64,000 nucleotides of DNA, taken from positions 13,888,001-13,952,000 of the forward strand of contig NC_046679.1 of the NCBI RefSeq assembly GCF_009870125.1, given 5' to 3'. The stretch comes from Drosophila pseudoobscura (Eukaryota > Arthropoda > Insecta > Diptera > Drosophilidae). A model generated the notes under the pieces. It was not told the origin of the DNA, made no database searches, and saw only the letters and a program-made list of their open reading frames with translations. A program made the position numbers and the translations under genes. Positions 49,811 to 62,282 of this stretch are shown here, piece after piece. How positions within the stretch are numbered: position 1 is the stretch's first letter; each line of letters starts with the position of its first letter.

Positions 49811-51704
49811 GGCGTTGCGTCCTCCATTTGGTGGAGATTATGCGTGAGTATTTATTGTTTCAACTCGAATGTTTTTCCACTTGTGTGTGTGTGTCCGCAG
49901 CGAGGCTCAAATGAGGAAAACTTCAGGGAAAATCAAACGATTCGTAGATGCTCTTTTGGGGAGTTCGATGGGAGCTAAAGTACTGATGGATACTCTCTGC
50001 TTTATACTGGGGAGCTCCACAGTTTAATTGGGATTTATTCAGTCAACGATAAAGTGACTATTTTTAATGGGTTTCTACTGCTTACTCAATTATTCAAATG
50101 ATTTAGAGACTTATCGAATTTATTCATCGATTTTCTGCACTGCTTTACACATGAATCTACTGCTTTACAAAATATTGGCTCTGCTTTGCACGTTACAAGT
50201 GAGCCGCTTATTAGGTTAACGAAAGAATCGTCTGATTTTTACATTTGCATCAAATATTCATCCAAAAAAAGAGAGATATTTTAAATTTCAATCAAAAAGT
50301 GCCACTAGATTTCTTCAAAGGCCCCAAAACGAATGATTTACTAAGAAGCAGTGTTGTAAAATGTCATTAGACTGTAAAACAGCTGCTTTTTAAACAATAG
50401 TGTTGTAAAATATGACTAGTGTTGACGAAGTTTGCAAAAAAGCTCTGTTGAAAAATGTGCTATAAAAATTACAAAGCTTATCTTAGTTTTTAATAAGATA
50501 TACTGTAGATTTCTGTTGCACTTCTGTTAACCATTCACTTAATAAACGTTGCAGAAGCTTACAAATTGTATGGCCCTCTGCTCTCAAAAGAGTATAACAA
50601 ATTGTGGGCCTAACAAGCGCTCATTGCCAGCCAGACAGAAGAGGAAGCACCCATCAGGGAGGCAGAGCCCGAGCCACAGATGAGACCCTCAAATATGTTT
50701 AAAGTAAACCCAAACTTTCGATGGTTTTAGGCAAACACTCGTGTGTTTGTGCGTCGTCTCATCATGAGATCAGATGCGTGGAAGCCAACAAAAACACACA
50801 AAAAATGGTCATGGATGCCCTAAAAGTCGCACACATGACAGAAAGGCAACACCAAAAACCCTAGACGACAAATGGACAGCTATGGGCCAACGCCTAGGCC
50901 GACCAGTGCCTCTCCCTCTCTCTCTCTCTCTCTTTATAAAGATATATCTCCAGAGAGAGAGAAAGACTGGGGGGACCCTGTCAACTTTTGACATGATGTC
51001 CAATGTCCGAGTGTCTGGTTTTGGTTGATTTATGATTGGTATTAATATCACATCTCTCGAATGTATTTCTTTATAATTTTTCGTTGTACCTTTTTGACGA
51101 ACATTTCGGTGGGGTTCATGTAGATTTCTAAATGGATTTCAACTTTGGGCTAATTTCACTTTGGCATTTCGTTGTCGTCGTCACAGAAATGATTTCATAT
51201 TTTATACACTTTTACGGAACGAAACGTTTTCTTCTTTGTCTCGGTTTTGATCCGCCTGAACGAGCGATTATTGATGGATACTTTGTAAGGAGGTTCTTAG
51301 TTTTTATCGACGCTTCACTTTGTGTGTGGCTTACCCAAGAAGGGAGTGGGTGCGGTTCTTGGAACTGAAGCGATTTTGGGTTTTAATGAATCATTAAGGT
51401 CTTCAGAAATTTACAATCTCGTCTATCTTTTTATGATGTTCCCAAATGTTCACTCAAAGCAGGAGTCACTCTCATAAGCCACACATAAATCATCAAGTCC
51501 TATATGAAATTAAGGTTTAATTTGACTACCAAAAAAAGTGTGCGATCTAGCAACTGAAGATTGACTTTGAAGATCTTTCATTAATTTATGATCCATAATA
51601 AATCCGAAAATTGATTTATTTTATGTCCCTAAGTCATGGAGACTTTGTTTTTATGGAATACGTAATTTGTAGATTAATGTTCCCTTGAAAATTGATATGT
51701 AGGC

Positions 51705-51890
51705 AACTGTTATACAACCAGACATCTTGAAAAGTATAGAACTTCGTGGTATTACCTAACTTGTTAAAAATTGCTTTTAAAAAACTGTTATACAAATGTT
51801 ATATGACTGTTATACAAACTGTTATACTGGTTTTATACGCCAAATATTGCAAAATATATCTTATATTGAAAATGAAACTGTTATACAATT
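51705..51890 (+). repeat. Cluster of CTGTTATAC words
   Basis: Five exact copies of CTGTTATAC at 51707, 51785, 51807, 51819 and 51878, with variants such as ATGTTATAT between them. Spacing is irregular. Confidence 0.8.
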
Positions 51891-52713
51891 GTTAAACATC
51901 TGTAATACTACCACATATTACATATTTCAACAAAAAACACATAAAAACAATGATGGTTGGACATTCTTCTGATATTCTATGTGCATGATACTCACTTAAA
52001 TCTCCTTCTTAGAATTACTCTTAAAACCATTAAATACAATCCCAAACATTAAATTAATTTACATTTTCCCCCCTCTTTTCATCTCATTGCAGGTATGTAC
52101 GCGTCCATTGGGTGCCATAAAAGGGCCTTCCCTTCAAAACCCATAAAATATTATCGCCCAGATCTCGTTTCGTTTGTCCAAGGATCCCATTAAAGTAAAA
52201 ACACGTTGCCCAAGCGCGTGAGTAATTATAATTTATTTAAATCGATTACGAGGCATCGAGATGGTGCTCCAGACAAAAGGGAAACTCGATCGATTCGAAT
52301 CGATGCGATCTGCGTTCGCGGTCTGGGTCTGGGTCTCTCTGGTGACCCATTTCGGAGAGCCCAGCGCAATTATTCATTTATAACGACACTAAAAAAATGT
52401 CTGAATAAAAAAAAAGAAGAGAAGCGATAAGCAAACCAGTTGAAACGATCCATCGATGCGTGTGCCCCAAATAATCTAGAGTTATTCCACTCAAAAGGGT
52501 TGATCTTGAACGAACACTGGAAGCTGAGCGGGCAAGCAGTCGATCAGCTATTAGAAGTTCTGATAAAGAGCGAGAGAATAATGAAAGCCAGAAGAAGAGG
52601 TGCTAATGATCGTTCAATTCTGATGATCGATTGGGCATGCGATCGGGCTACTGTTGTGCTTCGTTGTGCTTTGTTCTGGCTCTACTTCTCTCCTTTGCCC
52701 TGTCCATTCTTTG

Positions 52714-52737
52714 CTGCTAAGCCACGCTGGGAGAGAG
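52714..52737 (+). repeat. Dispersed repeat A, near-exact copy
   Basis: CTGCTAAGCCACGCTG, one change from the consensus, followed by GGAGAGAG. Confidence 0.7.
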
Positions 52738-53659
52738 CCTGCACTGATCCGCTCTGCAGAACGTTTGGGGTCGTGTCTGCCCTCGTTTTGGCACTTCCTT
52801 CCACAGATCGTGAGCTGCCGCTTTGGTTCCTGCCGTTGCCTCCTCTCTCAAATCGGAATGACACACAAATGTACCTGTATCTTTCGTTAACAATCGCATA
52901 ATCACACAACAAAATGCCTGTGGATTGGAAACAAACACATACCTACTACCTACGGCCCATTAAGACAGTACTTGGGGCTTAGCCAGAAAAGAAGAGCGTT
53001 CCAGTAAGGCAAGGGCACCGCAGAGCCCAGGGCCAGAGTAGATGGAGATCCATCTCCACACCCCCGTTTGCTCCATCGCCTTCTCTGAACATTAGGTAAT
53101 CCTCATTTCGGTTGAAATCCACCAGAAATTGGGTCAAAATTTTCACCTGAAAACGTTTTTTGCCTCTAATTTGACAGACGACAGCGACCGCATTTTGGTG
53201 GCATTTCTGTTTCCTTCTCTCTGTCTCGACTTCTTCTCCTTCCTCTTTGGCAGTCTGTGCTTCACTGTTTCTCCTTCCTCCCCCCTGGGTCTTCTTCTTT
53301 GGCTTCTTTGGCTTCTTTGGCTTCTTTTACTACTTTTAAACTCTCGCGTTTACAATTTTAATTGCGGATGCGCACACTTTCGTTTTCGTTTCGTTTCGTT
53401 TGTGGCTGTCTGTCTCTGTCGCTCTGTTGTTGCCATCTCTCTCTAATGATGTTGTTGCTATCTCTGTTTGTTTTTACTGGATGTCCCCACGCACTAAGTG
53501 AGGCCTACTCGAGAGGAAAGCTAGCCTCAGGGTCGAAATATGTGATACCACGTGCCACACGCGATCTGTTCCACCTATGAAGGATAAAAGAATGAAATAT
53601 GATCCTTGCAACAGGTGCCTGCAACAAGCGTGAGGATCTGTCTTTAAAACCGGCTTTTA

Positions 53660-53686
53660 CTGCTAAGCCACACTGCGAAAGGGAGA
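53660..53686 (+). repeat. Dispersed repeat A, exact copy 2
   Basis: CTGCTAAGCCACACTG (53660-53675), followed by a purine-rich tail with GGGAGAGA. Confidence 0.75.
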
Positions 53687-54939
53687 GATGCACAGCTGAC
53701 GCGCTCGAGGTGGAAGATTCTGCTGTCTTTCAGGCTGTAAAGATAGAGCTAAGAGATAGAACTATGCTGATCCAGAATACACCATAGAGTCTATAGAGTG
53801 GGAGAGGCTTCTCTTCTCTGGGAGAGGCTTCTCTTCTCATGGAGATGCTTCTTTTCTCTACAAACCCCGTAATACCCTCGAATAAGGGTATGAAAATAAG
53901 CCAAAAAAAGGCCACATACATATAACCGCAGCTTACAGTTTCACTTGAGGGAAATCGCACCTTGCCTCTCCGTTTTCTCCCTTCCCCCAACTCCGCCCGC
54001 CCCTCTGATCACGACTTACCTCACCTCTGGGTATGACATAACCCAACTTTTGCCGCTGCTGCTGCGACTGCGCTGCTCTTGCCGCTGCTGCCTCTGCCGC
54101 TGCCGCTGCGACTGCTCTGTGGAAAGTTAAACACAAAAATTTGTTTGTCGTTCGCTTTGAAAATTTTGCAACTTGGAAAGTTGCTTTTGTTGCTGTTGTT
54201 GCTGGTGTTTCTGGGGCAGCAAATTGAATTTCACATTAGTGTTGCAGTTGCAATTACCCCCGCCCGCCCCCCTCCCCGAAAAACGAAAAAAAGATCGAGA
54301 GGAAAAGCTCCAGGAAAATTGTGCAATGCGGCCGCACATTTAGAAAGTATCATATGGGGGCCGCGGCCCCTCCCCCGACTTTCATTTGAATAGGCGGCTG
54401 CTAACAAAACAAACATACAATAAATTGAGATACATTTCGGAAAAGTAACTCCTGTATCTGTATCTGTATCTCTCTCTCCCCTGGCTAATGGTGGATAATA
54501 ATAATAATCACTTAATTTGAACGCTAATTTGTGGCTCTTCGTCCACTGGCGTTGCCGCTGCTTCTTTTTCTTTCTCTCCGAGTCGGTCTCCCATTCACTT
54601 AATGACTTTCTTTAGCCCAAAAAAAAAAAATAACAACAAAAAAACGATTGGAGATCACCACGGGCTGGAAGGTTGTGATCTGCTTTTTCTCTAAAGTCTA
54701 AAGAGGTTTTCCACCGGAGAAACGATGTCTCAGGGAAAATTATGCAAAAAAACAATGAAGAAATGTTAGCATTGGGAAGTCGAAGATGGAGATACTCTAG
54801 CAGATTGGGGAAGATAGTGGAAGATCTGATAGATACTCTTTGATAGAATGAAACGATTCTAATAAGAAGTGATTAAGAGTATGGAGTCTTTCAAGTTTTG
54901 TGGAATTATCTTCAACCCAAATATACTTGGGTTAAGCCA

Positions 54940-54965
54940 CTGCTAAGCCACACTGTAAGATGGAG
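54940..54965 (+). repeat. Dispersed repeat A, exact copy 3
   Basis: CTGCTAAGCCACACTG (54940-54955), preceded by a partial duplicate GTTAAGCCAC at 54931. Confidence 0.75.
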
Positions 54966-55474
54966 ATATAAAAGGAGCAATGGAGGAAGATAGAAAGCTG
55001 TAGAGACTGATTGATCCTATCTACTCTCTTTAGGACCAGGACATATTCATTATACCTTCCGTGAAGAGCACTTACAATGAGTAATGCCCTCTTTGCCATG
55101 GTGATGCCCTGCTCTGCTTTTGGCTACTTCTTGCCTGAGCTTTCGAATGCAAATCGTCTCTCTGTTCATTTGAACAATTTCATTTGGGGTTTTTGAAAGT
55201 TCCAGGGAGGGAAATTTATGTGCCGGCCACAGAGAGCAACAACGACAACGATAAAAAAAAGCGAAACGAAACCGAACAGAAAAAAAAAGTTCCCGAGGGT
55301 CTGGTAACAATGCGGGGCAATTCGTTATGAGTGGGTGGGAGGGGGAGTGGGTATGGGAGGGTGTTATACGTCGAGTGGGGGGGATTTGATATGGTCTAAT
55401 GGGGGACCGACGGATGGACGGAGGTTAACCCCAAAGTAAGTGCCAAGTGCGGGGGCGATAGACGGCGAAGGGTC

Positions 55475-55508
55475 CCGTCCGTCCGTCCGTCCGTCAGTTC
55501 GTCCGTCC
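55475..55508. repeat. (CCGT)n microsatellite
   Basis: CCGTCCGTCCGT run, interrupted once by CAGTT. Confidence 0.9.
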
Positions 55509-55793
55509 CCATGACATTTCGACACGAACATTCGTGTTTCTGAACTATTGTTCACCATTTGATTTGTTGGTGTTGCTGTTGTTATTGTTGTTTCTACTGT
55601 TGTAAATGCTATTTTAAGATGCATATTCGAGAGAGAGAGAGGGAAATAAATTCATTTTAATAGAGTTTTCACCTTTCGAATTGGGTTTTTTATAACTTGT
55701 GTTCGGGTCGCTGGATTGGCGCGATACAAGCAAGCAAGTCACTTACTTTCGATCGATGTCATTTGATAGGTCAACAGGCAGCCGTCGATTGGC

Positions 55794-56424
55794 GTATAAC
55801 AGTTGTGTAACACTCTGTTTGTGTGGTTTATGGTTTAGATGGGAGATTTTTGTTATGAGATAATTGTGTTACATGATTATAAAAGTAAAACAGCTGGTAT
55901 AACAGAAATATAACACTTTTTATTTAAAGTTTATTCAGGATGTCTGTTATAATACATTTTCGTTGAATTTCTTTCTTGAGGTATAACAGTTTGTATAATA
56001 GTTAGTATAACAGTTTTTCTTAGAATTTAAGTAACGGGGCTGTAAAAATACGATTTATTTTTTACTTTGAAGAAGATCTACTTGCTTATGTGTGTATAAC
56101 AGCTGTATTACAGTTGTAACTTCAATCGAATGTTTCTTAGTTTTAGATTTTGTATACCGGCTTGTACGTACAACATACATACAACTTCTTTTTGTGGTAT
56201 AACAGTTTGTATAACAGTTCATAATCGATCAAAAACTAAAAATAAACCATAAACACCATTAACAACCAATCATGTATTTCTGTATAACACTTTCGCTGTG
56301 TATAACACCTCATATAGTTCATGCTGTTGTGTGTATGACACTTCCTAATGACCGCTTATGCGATTTATGCAAATGTACCATCATTCACACCCGCTTGGCT
56401 GTTTTCACCGCCCATGTATAACAG
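55794..56424 (+). repeat. Cluster of GTATAACAG words
   Basis: Eight exact copies of GTATAACAG at 55794, 55897, 55981, 56005, 56094, 56197, 56209 and 56416. Variants GTATAATAG and GTATAACAC (two copies near 56282-56305) lie among them. The word is the exact complement of the one clustered at 51.7 kb. Confidence 0.85.
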
Positions 56425-58100
56425 TTAGCGGCCATACGAGTGTGTATTAATCTCCAGCTAAGCATCAAACCGAATTCGAATTCGAATCCCCACTCGAGAT
56501 TCCCATTAACACCCCACCCGCTGTCGCACTGCTCTTCTGTATCGCTCTCTCCCTCGCTCTGATACCCCTGCCATACACATTACAAATTGAATTTCCATTC
56601 GCTTTGCCAATCAATTCCAATCTGTGGATCCGTGTGTCCCCCCGCAGGGCTGCGAGGGCTACGAATGCCGGAACTATCCGTTGGCCTAAAAAACAAATTC
56701 ATGCACTTTTTCCATCCTCTGCGATTTCACTCGTCGGATTCGTAACACCCCAAAAAAGAGAGAGAGAAGAAGAAGAAGAAGAGATGCAGCAACGGCGAAA
56801 GAAAGACCTAAAATTTATATTTAAAACAAAAAGAGACTGAAAATATCGCCGAAACCACCCGCGATTTGTTTGGTATCCAAATCTCACCCGCGCTATCATA
56901 CACGACGACGACGAAGGCGACGATGACGCTGAGGGCCCCACACTGTTGCCATCAACTCTCTTTTTCTGCCGCTGCCCGATTATCTACACCTTTCACCTTT
57001 CACAGCAACAACCCCGGCCCGGCGATGCTCAACCTTTGTTGTAGTTTCTTCTCGAAAAAGCCGGGCCGAGACGAGCCGGGCCGGGCGCAAGCATTCAATT
57101 TGCTGGGCTTTTGGGCAGCCTTTCTAATTTCAATTGTCTTTTAGTTGTGCGATTGTTGTGCAATCGAATTAATTGCCGAACTCCCGCCCATAGAGGCGGG
57201 GGGAGTAGCCCTGGGGGAGTCCATGGCCCTTTGAGGCATTCCAATGGTGGATAACCCTAAACAGAGTAGCCATCAAGAGTAGCCATAAGTATAGGCTATC
57301 ATTCTCCCATGCCTTCAAATTATGTTGACCCTCCAGGGAGCTCTACATGAAAGCATGCACTCAAGCAGTGTGGCAACCCTGCCCCAAAGACTTGCAGCAC
57401 ACATGCTCTCCCGCTCCCTTCTCCCTCTGCTATTGCTGCCGTTTCTTTTCCTCATTCTTAGAGTGACATTTTACAAAACAAAACAGCAGCGTCGCCCACT
57501 AAAAACCCGACGTCGCAGCTCTACCCAAAATTGTATTACATAAACGCGTCGAGGGATTTCCACATACCACCAACAAAAACAACAACGGCACACATAAAGA
57601 AAAAAAATTAGTTTCACCTCTTTTTCATGGCTTGAGCTTTAAAAAGCGCAGCAAATTATAAAATAAGCAAAACCGAACCAACAAAAAAAAAAACTCCAAA
57701 GAAAGGGTAGAAAATGTAATACCCGAAGAACTAGATACCTCACGATGTGGGAGATTTTTATCAGATATGGTCTTTAGATTTCTTTTGATATTTCTCAGTA
57801 TTGAGTGAAATAATATTGGAGAAATGATGCTGAAGTGTGGCGGGATTATTTTTGGTAGAAAAGAGTCTTAAAAGTGTGTCGCGGTTCTTGGTTTTGGTTT
57901 TATTAAGTTCTTTATTTTTACTTCTGTTCTTTTCTTTTGTGGATCGTATAAGACATATCGCACTAGAGTATCGGTAAGGGTTAATATCGGGGTATCGGTA
58001 AGGGCTAATGTTTTGCCTTACACAAGCGATAGTTCTTAAGAACTTCTTTTTAATGAAAACTATATGATAAAAGTGGTTCCTAAGGGTTCCAAAGGGTAGT

Positions 58101-58800
58101 CCCCTCTCGCTGCTGGTCTAGTCGGTCATACCCTCTTCTCTATGGCCAGGGTATGTGCAGCTCAGAAATAACAATTTTTATCTCAATGCGAGACGCGCGA
58201 GAGTCGCCCACAGTCGGAGCTGTCGCTGCAGCTGCAGCTTGCAATCGCTTTTTTCTTCGGCTAACTGTTTTTTTGTTGTTTTTTTCGGCAACACCAAAAA
58301 TTGAAACCGAAAGAAACCCAAATAAACGGCCAAAGAAAGAGACGAATAAAAAATGAACGGCAAATGACAAAACGTAGCCGTAGCCGTAGCCGTAGCCGAC
58401 GCCGTCGCCTCGTTCGCTGGGGATATTACATAACAAGCGCGACGCGTTTTTGTGCAAACCTCAACGGCGGCAGCGACGGCAGCGGCGGCAGCAGCGCCGT
58501 CATATGGCCCCAAAAAGGGGGCACGACAGCAGCAGCAGAGGCAGCCAGCAGCAACAGACAGCAAACGTAATAAGCGGCAAACACGAACGAGAGAGACACA
58601 AACACAAGAAAAACTTTGGCTTAGTTTGAGCGAGCGAAACGGAACGTAGATCGAACCGAAGAGCCAAACTTCGAGCCGAACTTCGAGCCAAAGAAACGAT
58701 CGAAAGAGCGAAAGACCTTTTCGGGTGGTGCTGCTGGTGGAGGGGAGGGGAGTTTCTTTCGGCTTTCTTTTTACCCATCTGCTCTCTCTCTCTCTCTCTC
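58101..58800. promoter_or_regulatory. GC-rich CAG/CGG-rich promoter-like block
   Basis: The block is rich in GCAGC, GGCAGC and CGAGC words, with (GTAGCC)n at 58373-58399 and a (CT)n tract at about 58782-58800. Words such as GAGCGAGCGAAAC and CGAACTTCGAGCC resemble fly 5' leaders. No initiator can be fixed and no coding exon is visible. Confidence 0.25.
58373..58399. repeat. (GTAGCC)n hexamer run
   Basis: Four perfect hexamers. Confidence 0.9.
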
Positions 58801-61648
58801 GGGCCTACATACTGTAACTTGCATATCTCCCTGCCGCTCTTCTTTTTTTTTGGGACTGTCCTAATTTCGCTTAATTACACATACAACAACAATGGCAACA
58901 TGGAAAGGAGGTACCGCCTTTTGGGAAGACGAATTTTTAGATACCCTTGAAGAGCCTTAGATGTGGGTATTTATATATGCTATACATCTATATGGATGTA
59001 CTGTAATCTTAGGGAACAGTCGACCGTTCCTATGGAATATATAAGAAAAAAAAGGTAAATCCCTACTATATCTATTCCTATGAAAAATCTATATACGATC
59101 GGAATTTCATTATTTTTGTATGACTTCTGTATCTTAAAATTAAATTTTAATATTCATCAATGGATTATCTCTAGAAACCACAGAGTTTTTGCTGTCATTT
59201 GATTATATAGTTTTATATATATGTATGATCGCTCTTTCGAGAGATTTTTCCAATGGCATTTACATGATATAGTGATTCGAATGTGATCTGTAAGGCTGTA
59301 AACTATTCAAATCCGGAATAATATGTTTAATTGGAATATTTTCCAGATAAATATATATATATTGTTTCGCAGTTATTCGTATACTCGTACTACTCCTAAT
59401 ATACTCATTGCAATCGATTGATATTTCTTATGACTCAATTTTCTTAATGTCTCATATTTTTCTAAAGAAAGACTTCTTTTCCGAGGGGACACGTCAGAAA
59501 TCTCTCAAACTGAAAATCTATCTACCAATTTTATTCTTAATAAATTCGAAAAATGCCAAAGATCTCCTACAAATTGTAAGAGCCCCTCCGAAGAGTATAA
59601 TCAGAGCGAACTCCGCAGATATTGTGCGTAACGACGGCGCCCTCTGCTGGGGCTTCTTTCTCCCTATCCTCCCCATTCACAGCCACCTCCTCCTCCCCAT
59701 CTTCTCTCAGACACCATTTTAATGTTCCATCTGTCTGCTCCAAACCTTTTCTTCACATTTGTATTTTTTTTTATGTAATTCGCTTTATTTTTTGTGGGTC
59801 TTTGCGTTTAAATGTTTGTCCGTCGCCATCGCCGTCGCGCACACAGTTTTCACTCTTTCATTTCGAAAATTTACGTTTATTTACAATTTGTCTTCATTTA
59901 GGGCGACGCACAGGCGCAGACACCAACTTTTTTTTTTAGAGTTTTTTATTATTTCTTACCATTTTTGAGGGCCAACTCTTTCCGCGTATTGGATTGTTGG
60001 CCCATTGTAATGTTAACTCTCTTAACTGGGCCTTGACGCGCCAGTCGCGCTGCCTCGTTTCTTTTTTTCAGTTTTTACTGTTTGCTGTTGAGTTTTTCTT
60101 GGCTAAATATGATTAACAGCTGATTTGAAAGTTTTTTTTGGGGCAGAGGCAGTGCTGGAAAGCCATACGATAATTGGGTCCAGGGTAAACAGAGGTACCC
60201 ATCGATAAGATTGTTTTCCAATCGATTAACTTTTTCTAAGGGGTTCTCTTCTTCATTCTTTAATAATATATATCCTTTAAAGAAGGAACATCCTGTTCCC
60301 AATACGTATCGTATCGCATATTTCCCATGCATTACTCATCTCTTTCTTATCGATAAGAACCCACTTTTATCGAAAGAAATACTTGCTCACCTTGGAAACG
60401 TTTTTGGCGCGATTATGTGGAGTCATTAATTATTGTTAAATCTATTATCAATATGCCAAAATCGCCTTTGGAGCGCTTCAATGCAATTTCTTATCTCCTT
60501 TTTATTGTTTCTATTAGACGTAATTCCGTTTATACGAAAAACGACAGCCTTGAAATGATAAGGAAATGATAACCTAATGGATTACCATTTCTTATACACA
60601 TTACTCAGACATAGAGACATTAAGGAATATACATTTCTTATGGATTGGTAGTATTATTATTGAACACATACTAGTATTGCGGAGGAGTAGTTTTTGGGTA
60701 GAAGAATGGCTTAAGGCTTTAAAGTTTATTTTGATTTTAGACCTTTTTTTCCGATAATATTACATAAATTATTTAGTATTTTCTGGTATTTTTTAGTATT
60801 TATCTGGTATATTCTAGTATTTTTGGGACATAAATATTTGTAGATGAAAATTTCATATGGGGGACAGTTTCTTTTTTGTTTTTTTTTCTATTTAAGAGAG
60901 CATTTTTGGAACTCATTAAGGTGCTACGATGAATATTTCTAATGAAACATTAAGCACCCTTCGGTAGAACCCTTAGAACAAGTCTCGTAAATATTTACCA
61001 TTAAGTAAATCTTCTTTCCAATGAAAAGCCAACAGACCAACTGCCATCCAATTACAAAGAAGTCCCCCGCTAATGGCCTTTGAAAATCACTTAACAAGAC
61101 ACGAATCCGAGGTACCACCCAAGACGAGGGCTTCCACCGCAGCCCACCCCACAGTTTTCCAGCCATAAAATCCAACCTGTGGCTAATTTTACAGACTAAT
61201 TACAGCCTAAAGGCCTCGTAATAATAAAGATTATAATAATAATAAAAAAAGAACAAAAGGGAAATTAATTACCCGCCGCCTTAATCCACAAACAGCAACA
61301 CGAATCCGGAATCCCAGGGACAGACAGACAAGTGTCAAAGGTCAGAAGAGGGGAAAACTTCTGGATGGGAAAAAAGGGAAAACCTTGGACTTGATCTGTA
61401 GGGAAAGCAATTAAAAACAGAAGAGCAATAGCAACAGCAATAAAAATCCATAAAAAGACAAAAGGCCATGCCAGAAAGTAAATTGAAACGGGAGTTGGAC
61501 AAACAAAACGATTCTACTTGTTGTATCTTTTGGTTCTTGGCTCTCGGCTCTGACTCTGACTCTTGGTTCTTGGCTCTGGGCCCTGTCTCTGAGGCCTGGC
61601 CTGCCTGGTGCCTGTCCAAGCGAGACGTATCCGGACAGTCAACGATAT

Positions 61649-61703
61649 GGCTATGGGTATGGGGTCTCTGGGCATGGGCCTGGGCCTGGGACTGGGACTG
61701 GGC
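61649..61703. repeat. GGGCCT/GGGACT hexamer minisatellite
   Basis: TATGGG, GGGCAT, GGGCCT and GGGACT units in series, with related CTCTGACTCTTGG repeats just to the left (61540-61580). Confidence 0.85.
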
Positions 61704-62255
61704 CCACCAACGCTGCTTGATATTCGTGTGTGGCTCGCTGTCGTCATCCGAGACCACCGTCCGGACGGTCCTGAGGCCGAGGCTGAGGCTGAGGCCGCCG
61801 CTGCCTCACATGTTTGTTCCTCTGTTTGTCTCTGTGTGTGTGTCTGTGTGGAGTATCTGTGTGTGTTTAGGCACTGCGTCTGCGCTTAATACACCCAAAT
61901 ACACACTCGTCCGAGTATAAGCCATGATGTTTGCCCACAGCCATAACCCGAAACCACTTTGGTGGCATTTTTTATACACATATATTTTTTTCTGTATTTA
62001 AATTATTAAAAACAAAAAAAAAAACCACCCAGAAAATTGTATTTAATCGGGAAAGAGAGGGGGAAAAAAGAATGCAAGGAGTTCCCATCCTAAGCAAAGG
62101 CTCTCCAGGAGTTTTTAAGGGCCTACAGATATGGTTTGCCTCCAGGGGTACAGTGAAGACTAAAGACTGCCTGCGATCTACAATACATTATGTAAATACT
62201 TCTAGAGATATTCTGTAGATCTCTTTTGTTAAGGATTAACGATAAGCTGTCATCG

Positions 62256-62282
62256 CACGTCATGCGGCAGCTCCCCTCGGTC
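62256..62282 (+). repeat. Dispersed repeat B, copy 3
   Basis: ACGTCATGCGGCAGCTCCCC followed by TCGGTC, matching 14750 and 30384. Confidence 0.6.

Larger units (their letters stand above)
48001..58100. other. Non-coding region, simple repeats and GTATAACAG clusters
   Basis: No coding exon is found. GA-rich stretches lie at 48050-48310. CG-rich (GGGCC)n, TGA, CTGCT and GTCC runs are present, four copies of repeat A (one inverted) lie at 49.3-55 kb, and the two opposed 9-base word clusters lie at 51.7-51.9 and 55.8-56.4 kb. Confidence 0.6.

Noticed and set aside
49433..49978. 181-codon + strand open frame
   Set aside because: Runs through a TTTTGC repeat, CAA repeats, a 12-base G run and (CTGCT)n; no plausible protein.
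55475..55508. CCGT run considered as part of an INE-1 element (which has GTCCGTCTGTCCG)
   Set aside because: The surrounding bases do not match other parts of INE-1; a plain microsatellite is simpler.
61335..61920. Overlapping open frames of 140 and 150 codons on opposite strands
   Set aside because: Generated by GGGCCT and CTCTGACT minisatellites; sense and antisense both stay open because of repeat composition.
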